From contig MUGD01000069.1 of the NCBI GenBank assembly GCA_002900555.1, positions 1 to 10,463 on the forward strand: 10,463 nt of DNA, read 5' to 3'. Below the pieces are notes generated by a model, which saw nothing but the letters and a program-made list of their open reading frames with translations, searched no databases and had not been told where the DNA came from. Below, piece after piece: positions 6,851-10,463 of the stretch. Within the stretch, counting starts at the first letter, position 1. The number at the start of each line of letters is the position of its first letter. Source of the DNA: Thermoplasmata archaeon M9B2D. Its GTDB lineage: Archaea; Thermoplasmatota; E2; DHVEG-1. The position numbers were made by a program, and so were the translations under genes.

Positions 6851-6886
6851 AAAAAAACAGAGGCACATCCAATGGGTGTTTGCCTC
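6851..6886 (-). terminator. Intrinsic-type terminator after the 64-aa gene
   Basis: On the minus strand GAGGCA (complement of 6881-6886) pairs with TGCCTC (complement of 6860-6865) around a 15-base loop that contains a CC/GG pair, followed by TG and seven T residues. It lies about 70 bases after the stop at 6955, where a terminator of that gene is expected. Its presence supports the small gene being real. Confidence 0.6.
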
Positions 6887-6954
6887 CTTCTCGACATTAA
6901 GACATGGGCAGATTGTGTTACTGACCTTCCGATATGTACGGTGAGTTCTTTTTT

Positions 6955-7149
6955 TCAGTCTGGTTCGACCCGAAGGGTGGCATGTTTAAATGCGAGGGGC
7001 GGGAGGAGATGCGATAGTACTTGCTCTGCGGTACAGCTGCGGACAATCCCCTTCGAACTGGTTTGGGTCCACCCGTCTTTTGTTTTACGAAAACTCTGTG
7101 TAGAACCACGGCGTGTTATGATGTAGATGGTGCATTCATCGTTCTTCAT
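6955..7149 (-). CDS. Small 64-aa protein of unknown function
   Basis: I start it at the ATG at 7149, 31 bases after a TATAG/TATAAG box (7178-7184), which makes it leaderless; in-frame ATGs at 7158 and 7170 are alternatives. The protein looks like a compact soluble domain: strands (ECTIYIITRRGSTQSFRKT), a KDGWTQT turn, a basic stretch SSKGIVRSC, a helix TAEQVLSHLLPPLA, and a final strand ATLRVEPD. I do not recognise a named family. The charge pattern and lack of low complexity make a chance frame unlikely. A well-formed terminator lies ~70 bases downstream. The plus-strand frames across it are rich in Cys and Arg and are shadows. Confidence 0.6.
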   Translation of the reverse strand: MKNDECTIYIITRRGSTQSFRKTKDGWTQTSSKGIVRSCTAEQVLSHLLPPLAFKHATLRVEPD

Positions 7150-7176
7150 TCTATCCATCGAAGCAACCATGTCTTG

Positions 7177-7184
7177 CTATAAGA
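7177..7184 (-). promoter_or_regulatory. TATA box of the 64-aa gene
   Basis: The minus strand reads CTTATAGC. The distance of about 31 bases to the ATG at 7149 matches the other leaderless genes in the window better than the longer starts do. Confidence 0.45.
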
Positions 7185-7204
7185 ACATTCACCTGCGAGT
7201 GATC

Positions 7205-7225
7205 GAAGAATCACAATGATTCTTC
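7205..7225. repeat. Perfect 9-bp inverted repeat upstream of the 64-aa gene promoter
   Basis: GAAGAATCA, a three-base CAA centre, then TGATTCTTC. It lies about 20 bases upstream of the TATA box of the 64-aa gene, fitting an operator. On the plus strand it is followed by CTGTCTCTTTTTG, so a weak plus-strand terminator is the alternative, although no plus-strand gene precedes it. Confidence 0.5.
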
Positions 7226-7351
7226 CTGTCTCTTTTTGAATCTATCCGTGATGAAATGCGATACGCAGGGTCGTTTGTATGGGGGAGTTTTTTGCCAACG
7301 TTAATCTTCCGAAGACTACTATTCCTTGTTTTCCAAGGGACCACCGCTGCG

Positions 7352-7477
7352 TTATTTGTTCATCTGTTTCTGCGGTTGACAAAACTTACAAAACGTACTC
7401 CAATTACCTTCTTCATCGACAGAGAAGTAATTGATGCCTAGATTCCGTCTGCACCTACAACAATGCTTCATCAACAT
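7352..7477 (-). CDS. 41-aa zinc-ribbon microprotein
   Basis: MLMKHCCRCR opens the protein. The four cysteines C6, C9, C30 and C33 are spaced as CxxC-x20-CxxC, with aromatic and basic residues between (NYFSVDEEGNWSTFCKFC), the pattern of small treble-clef/zinc-ribbon proteins. I chose the ATG at 7477 because a TTTTATAT box (7501-7508) lies 28 bases upstream, exactly the leaderless spacing seen at trkH and yjbQ; the frame is open further upstream to 7549 but that stretch is the 3' stem-loop of the next gene. The protein could bind DNA, RNA or a protein partner. No close family name can be given. It is small enough to be missed by standard gene finding. Confidence 0.55.
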   Translation of the reverse strand: MLMKHCCRCRRNLGINYFSVDEEGNWSTFCKFCQPQKQMNK

Positions 7478-7500
7478 AAAACATACGACGCACCTGTGAC

Positions 7501-7508
7501 ATATAAAA
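7501..7508 (-). promoter_or_regulatory. TATA box of the zinc-ribbon microgene
   Basis: The minus strand reads TTTTTATA followed by TGTC. It is centred ~28 bases before the ATG at 7477 and lies in the T-rich stretch that directly follows the stem-loop at 7516-7571, so terminator tail and promoter overlap. Confidence 0.5.
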
Positions 7509-7515
7509 ATAAAGC

Positions 7516-7576
7516 AGGGGGTATTGAAGTGCCATAGGCAGGTACGCATGAAGCGTGTTTCTATACCCCTTTTTTT
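7516..7576. terminator. Branched stem-loop with T-tracts on both strands, 3' of the 84-aa gene
   Basis: GGGGTAT (7518-7524) pairs with ATACCCC (7563-7569), extendable to nine pairs with one G-U. Inside lie two small hairpins: TGCC-ATA-GGCA (7530-7540) and ACGC-ATGAA-GCGT (7544-7556), giving a three-way-junction shape. On the plus strand it ends in seven T residues (7570-7576). On the minus strand it starts 14 bases after the stop of the 84-aa gene and is followed by CTGCTTTATTTTTATATG. The simplest reading is a bidirectional terminator; a small plus-strand RNA is the alternative. Confidence 0.55.
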
Positions 7577-7589
7577 AACAAACGTTCAG

Positions 7590-7844
7590 TTATAACTTGT
7601 GTACTTCAAGGATTCTATCAACCTTGTCTCGTATTTCCTCGAATTCCAGAGGTTCTTCTTTAGATCGTTTGATTCGATCGGTTAAGCTTGGCTTCCGTGG
7701 TTCTGATTTTTTAGGAGTTTTCCGATACTGCAGATAGATGCGGAGATCGACAATGATAAGAATCACAAGGACGATTAGCAGCGTCCAGAGCAGTATGGCT
7801 CCGGCATCACCAGGAGAATCAGGGATAAAATAATCTAGCAGCAT
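7590..7844 (-). CDS. Small single-TM protein with charged cytoplasmic tail
   Basis: 84 aa. A short polar N-terminus (MLLDYFIPDSPGDAG) is followed by one membrane segment at ~16-34 (AILLWTLLIVLVILIIVDL) and a long, strongly charged tail (41-84) with basic clusters KTPKKSEPRK and DRIKRSKEEP and a likely amphipathic helix EFEEIRDKVDRILEV. By the positive-inside rule the tail is cytoplasmic. I do not recognise a family. No TATA box or ribosome binding site is evident before the ATG at 7844. It may be transcribed with the 93-aa gene that ends 57 bases upstream. A stem-loop 14 bases after its stop probably ends the transcript. Confidence 0.65.
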   Translation of the reverse strand: MLLDYFIPDSPGDAGAILLWTLLIVLVILIIVDLRIYLQYRKTPKKSEPRKPSLTDRIKRSKEEPLEFEEIRDKVDRILEVHKL

Positions 7845-7901
7845 GCGTGTCTCAACATCCGTTTCTGGTCACGTTTCCACGATGTGTTCTCCCGTGGTTT
7901 G

Positions 7902-8183
7902 TTAGTACTCCTCTGACTCTGTTTTCCTTTCGTCCCATATCTGGAGTAGTGTTCCGTTGTCTGCTATTTCAACAAACGTTACCATACTTCTTTTTGCCTC
8001 CGCGATCCTATCATCTCTATGATTTATAAATACAGGTGGGTAGGTGCATATGCATATCAGTAAAAGCAGTATTGTGCAGCCAATCAGCGGTCGAATGCCT
8101 TTACAGTACTGGCACGTTTTGATAAAAACGATTTGAAATATCATGTAACGGTGAAGTACGTACACGCAGGAAGCTTTCTTCAT
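7902..8183 (-). CDS. Possible small membrane protein of unknown function
   Basis: 93 aa from the ATG at 8183. A CQYC motif (residues 24-27) precedes one membrane segment at ~32-53 (PLIGCTILLLLICICTYPPV). A charged C-terminal part follows (NHRDDRIAEAKRS, then FVEIADNGTLLQIWDERKTE). Residues 1-31 are less convincing, so the true start may be the in-frame ATG at 8144 or later; a Met at 7985 with GGAGG 11 bases upstream is too short to favour. An AAAAAATTAG stretch ~28 bases before 8183 could act as a weak box. It diverges from trkH and precedes the 84-aa gene on the same strand. No family is recognised. Confidence 0.4.
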   Translation of the reverse strand: MKKASCVYVLHRYMIFQIVFIKTCQYCKGIRPLIGCTILLLLICICTYPPVFINHRDDRIAEAKRSMVTFVEIADNGTLLQIWDERKTESEEY

Positions 8184-8294
8184 TTATTGATGTGGTGTTG
8201 AAGAACTAATTTTTTCTGTAAGACTCAGATAAGAAACCATACGTGTCTGTTCCATGCTTGCCTAAAGAATGCGTTTGACCGTCTCGGATACTAA

Positions 8295-8303
8295 CTTATA
8301 AAA
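8295..8303 (+). promoter_or_regulatory. TATA box, leaderless promoter of trkH
   Basis: CTTATAAAAAG is centred about 28 bases before the ATG at 8328. No ribosome binding site is present, so the mRNA should be leaderless. Confidence 0.6.
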
Positions 8304-8327
8304 AGAATAACGATATTGCGTGGTAAG

Positions 8328-9929
8328 ATGCGGGCGCTTCTTGCGAACTTGGGATTTGTTCTTCAGATCTCTGGGATCTTTATTGTCATTCCGATCATCC
8401 TGTCGTTTATCAATAATGAACTTGTGGCGACGGTTGGTTTTTTTATCACCGCTACGATTTTCCTGGTACTTGGTTTTGCGTTTAACGCATTTTGCGAACG
8501 GCGGGAGTTAAGCTATAAAAGCTCGTGTGCCTTGTTTGTGTTGGTTTTTATCCTTCTTAGTGTGATTGGCGCAATTCCGTATATCTATGTGAACTTTTCA
8601 AACGGGGACATCATCCGAACCATTTCAGATAGTATCTTTGAATCTGCATCAGGGTTCACCACAACAGGGTTTTCTGTGATCCCTGATATCTCCGCGCTTC
8701 CCGAGTCGCTTGTGTTTTACCGGGCGTTGACGCAGTTTATCGGTGGGATTGGAATTGTGTTGGTTTTGCTTTCGTTTTTTTATCCTGAAGAAAAATTAAA
8801 GGACTTTGCGAAACTGATGGGGTTTACAGCGAACTGGAAGATAAAAAAGACATTCCTGTTGATTCTGCTTGTGTATTGTTTTTACACTGGCGTTCTTATC
8901 ATCGCAAGTCTTGCGTTTGGGTACCATGACATCGTAAAGGCGGTCTCATTTGTGTTCTCCGCGATCGCCACAGGGGGGTTTACTCCTATCAACGACATTA
9001 CCAGTGTTGCGATGTCGTTTCCCATGAACGTGGTCCTGGTGGTCGGCATGGTGCTTGGCGCCTCGAATTTTTTTATCATCGCAGGATTGTTTAAGAGACG
9101 GTTTAAGGAGTTTTTCATCTCTGAATTCTCCGTGTTTTTTGTTATGGCGGTTGTCGCAATCAGCGTGACTACGGTTTTTTTTAGTCTTTCTTTGGAGGAG
9201 TCTATCTTTCATATTATTAGTGGGATGACAAACACCGGGTTTAGCTATGTCTCTGTGGCTGAGTTTACTGTTGGGTTGAAATTGTTTCTCGTGTTCCTGA
9301 TGCTGGTGGGAGGTGCAAGTTTTTCAACAGCTGGTGGGTTTAAGATCTTTCGTTTTGTCCTGATGATAAAAGCAGCGCGTAAGACAGTCTATGAGGGCAT
9401 CACCGGACGTGAGTACACCATCACCCTCTTTGGCAGGGTGTATTCAAATGCCTCGGTGATCCAGGCGATTGTCGTGGTGTTGCTGTTTATTACTGTGGTC
9501 TTTTTTTCTGCGTTTATCGTCAGTTCCTACGGGTATCCTCTTGTAGATTCGCTCTTTGAGACGACCTCTGCGACAGCAACCACCGGGCTTGGTACCGGAA
9601 TCATCAACCCATCCCTCGTCCTAGAACTGAAATGGTTATTTATCTGTCTGATGATCCTTGGGCGGGTAGAGATCTTTGCGGTTTTAACGATGTTCTCTCG
9701 AGCAAAGGAACCAGTTGTCGAGACTGCCGATAGTATGTCTACTGAGGAAGAGGAAGAAGAGGTCAATGATCAAGTGCAGATAACAAAGCAGTTCACCTGT
9801 CCGAGTTGTGGCACCACGGTGACGGTGACGGGGCCGCCTGGAATAAATCGTACTGTTTCATGTTCATCTTGTGGAACGAAGGGTTTTGTGATCCTTAAGG
9901 AAAATTCCTCGCAGATGAATGAGGAATAA
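8328..9929 (+). CDS. trkH: TrkH family potassium uptake channel subunit with C-terminal zinc ribbon
   Basis: 533 aa from the ATG at 8328; a TTG at 8316 is rejected because the TATA box at 8295-8303 places the transcript start at the ATG. The four TrkH pore repeats are each recognisable by their filter glycine: SGFTTTGFS (~108-116), ATGGFTPI (~214-221), GMTNTGFS (~299-306) and ATATTGLGTGI (~415-425). FIGGIGIVL, the STAGGFKIFRF segment and MILGRVEIFAVL near the end of the membrane part are also typical of TrkH. It should form the K+-translocating dimer and need a TrkA partner, which is not in the window. Unusually, after an acidic linker (TEEEEEEVND) the protein ends with a zinc ribbon: C490-x2-C493 and C512-x2-C515, in FTCPSCGTT and SCSSCGTKGF. 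Usual TrkH proteins of ~480 aa lack this. Confidence 0.93.
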   Translation: MRALLANLGFVLQISGIFIVIPIILSFINNELVATVGFFITATIFLVLGFAFNAFCERRELSYKSSCALFVLVFILLSVIGAIPYIYVNFSNGDIIRTISDSIFESASGFTTTGFSVIPDISALPESLVFYRALTQFIGGIGIVLVLLSFFYPEEKLKDFAKLMGFTANWKIKKTFLLILLVYCFYTGVLIIASLAFGYHDIVKAVSFVFSAIATGGFTPINDITSVAMSFPMNVVLVVGMVLGASNFFIIAGLFKRRFKEFFISEFSVFFVMAVVAISVTTVFFSLSLEESIFHIISGMTNTGFSYVSVAEFTVGLKLFLVFLMLVGGASFSTAGGFKIFRFVLMIKAARKTVYEGITGREYTITLFGRVYSNASVIQAIVVVLLFITVVFFSAFIVSSYGYPLVDSLFETTSATATTGLGTGIINPSLVLELKWLFICLMILGRVEIFAVLTMFSRAKEPVVETADSMSTEEEEEEVNDQVQITKQFTCPSCGTTVTVTGPPGINRTVSCSSCGTKGFVILKENSSQMNEE

Positions 9930-9955
9930 TACCGCTAATATGGTGCTTGTATCGT

Positions 9956-9966
9956 CGGTTTTTTTC
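9956..9966 (+). terminator. T-tract terminator after trkH
   Basis: Seven T residues (9959-9965) follow CGTCGG, about 30 bases after the trkH stop. No strong stem is seen; archaeal terminators often consist of a T-tract alone. Confidence 0.45.
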
Positions 9967-10112
9967 TATAAAAGAGGGTCTGGTAAAATCTTATCTGTTG
10001 ATAGTATTAGTGTGTCGCGGTGTCGGTGTCGTTCAAAATAAGGGACAGACGACTCCTGCGTTATTGTAGCATGAGTTCTAAGAATTTTTTCCATATACTT
10101 AGGGAAGGTAAC

Positions 10113-10164
10113 TGTTATTATATAACAATATGTAACTTATTTATTGTAACTTTTGTTACGATAA
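10113..10164. promoter_or_regulatory. Two neighbouring dyads with GTAAC/GTTAT half-sites
   Basis: The first dyad is TGTTAT-TAT-ATAACA (10113-10127), perfect. The second is TTATTGTAAC-TTTT-GTTACGATAA (10141-10164), ten positions per arm with one mismatch that would be a G-U pair in RNA. Further GTAAC copies occur at 10108-10112 and 10132-10136. The spacing and TATA-like surroundings suggest an operator region or a small-RNA promoter. The regulated gene is not identified. Confidence 0.4.
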
Positions 10165-10250
10165 AAAAGTATATGATAAAATATAAATACCATACTCCTG
10201 TTTCGTTTCACTTACGCTAGGTTGCATATGGATGGATGCCGAAAACTGAT

Positions 10251-10463
10251 TTAATGAGTATCGAAAGTGATATACGGCCCTCCGAACAACAGCGGGTCAT
10301 CAGAGACTTTCGATAATACAGTCAGTGAGATATCTTCTGTGCCTACCAGCAAGAAATTGGAAGGTTTGAGCGATGAACCTCACCCATCAACAAAGACCAG
10401 CTCCGAAACCCAAGACAAGGACCCACGACTATCAAAAGGGTATGTATCATATGTTATGTTATT
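10251..10463 (-). pseudogene. Possible 3' part of a broken minus-strand gene (runs off right edge)
   Basis: From the right edge the minus strand reads NNITYDTYPFDSRGSLSWVS then ELVFVDG, a TGA (10380-10382), then GSSLKPSNFLLVGTEDISLT, VLSKVSDDPLLFGGPYITF and DTH before a TAA at 10251-10253. The residues on both sides of the TGA are protein-like, so a nonsense mutation in a longer exported protein is plausible. A plus-strand frame over the same bases (STEKP-rich, no ATG start) is the rival reading. Moderately unsure. Confidence 0.35.

Larger units (their letters stand above)
9930..10250. other. Intergenic AT-rich region, no supported gene
   Basis: No frame here looks like protein; the plus-strand frame at 10020-10220 lacks a good start and is AT-driven. 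The region holds the trkH T-tract, TATA-like stretches (TTATATAA near 10118 and AAATATAAATA near 10178-10190) and the two dyads listed separately. Confidence 0.5.

Noticed and set aside
6785..7126. 113-codon plus-strand frame
   Set aside because: Antisense to the 64-aa gene and its terminator; Cys/Arg-rich, no promoter or ribosome binding site.
7256..7441. 61-codon plus-strand hydrophobic frame
   Set aside because: Mostly antisense to the zinc-ribbon microgene; no promoter box or ribosome binding site upstream.
8316..8327. TTG start for trkH
   Set aside because: It would lie only ~17 bases after the TATA box; the ATG at 8328 has the correct leaderless spacing.
10254..10463. Plus-strand open frame at the right edge
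   Set aside because: No ATG start and no well-placed promoter box; STEKP-rich composition. Kept only as the rival to the minus-strand reading.

Overview
This window looks archaeal. Start codons are preceded by archaeal-type TATA boxes. Several genes (CPBP protease, yjbQ, a 64-aa protein, a 41-aa zinc ribbon, trkH) have the box about 28-31 bases before the ATG, as expected for leaderless mRNAs, while others carry a GGAG-type ribosome binding site. The families present (DUF1616, DUF2341 plus LamG surface protein, Lrp/AsnC regulators, stand-alone RAM domain, archaeal-style TrkH) fit the euryarchaeal/Thermoplasmatota side, but I cannot name a genus. Nearly all genes are on the minus strand; only an 83-aa membrane protein and trkH are on plus.

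Layout. 1-1770: a large secreted surface protein (DUF2341, LamG, then ~100-residue Ig-like repeats) that runs off the left edge. 1942-2916: a DUF1616 membrane protein with a sequon-rich outer domain. 3055-3306: a divergent Thr-rich two-TM small protein that overlaps by four bases the convergent CPBP-family intramembrane protease (3303-4163). 4326-4727: a decayed secreted-protein gene with several in-frame stops but an intact promoter and ribosome binding site. 4820-5056: a stand-alone RAM domain. 5539-6066: an Lrp/AsnC-family HTH regulator. 6299-6718: YjbQ. 6955-7149 and 7352-7477: two very small leaderless genes, the second a four-cysteine zinc ribbon. 7590-7844 and 7902-8183: two small membrane proteins. 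8328-9929: TrkH carrying an extra C-terminal zinc ribbon. 9930-10250: AT-rich DNA with two strong dyads. 10251-10463: a possible broken minus-strand gene at the right edge.

The left 4.7 kb reads as a cell-surface module: an adhesin-like glycoprotein, a glycosylated membrane protein, a membrane protease and the remains of another exported protein. The middle is regulatory and housekeeping. The right part concerns potassium uptake. I do not see a clear new multi-gene system. The most interesting items are the TrkH-zinc ribbon fusion, the very recent in-frame duplication in the surface protein, the cleanly decayed surface gene, the microproteins missed by length filters, and a three-way-junction-like stem-loop that abuts a promoter.
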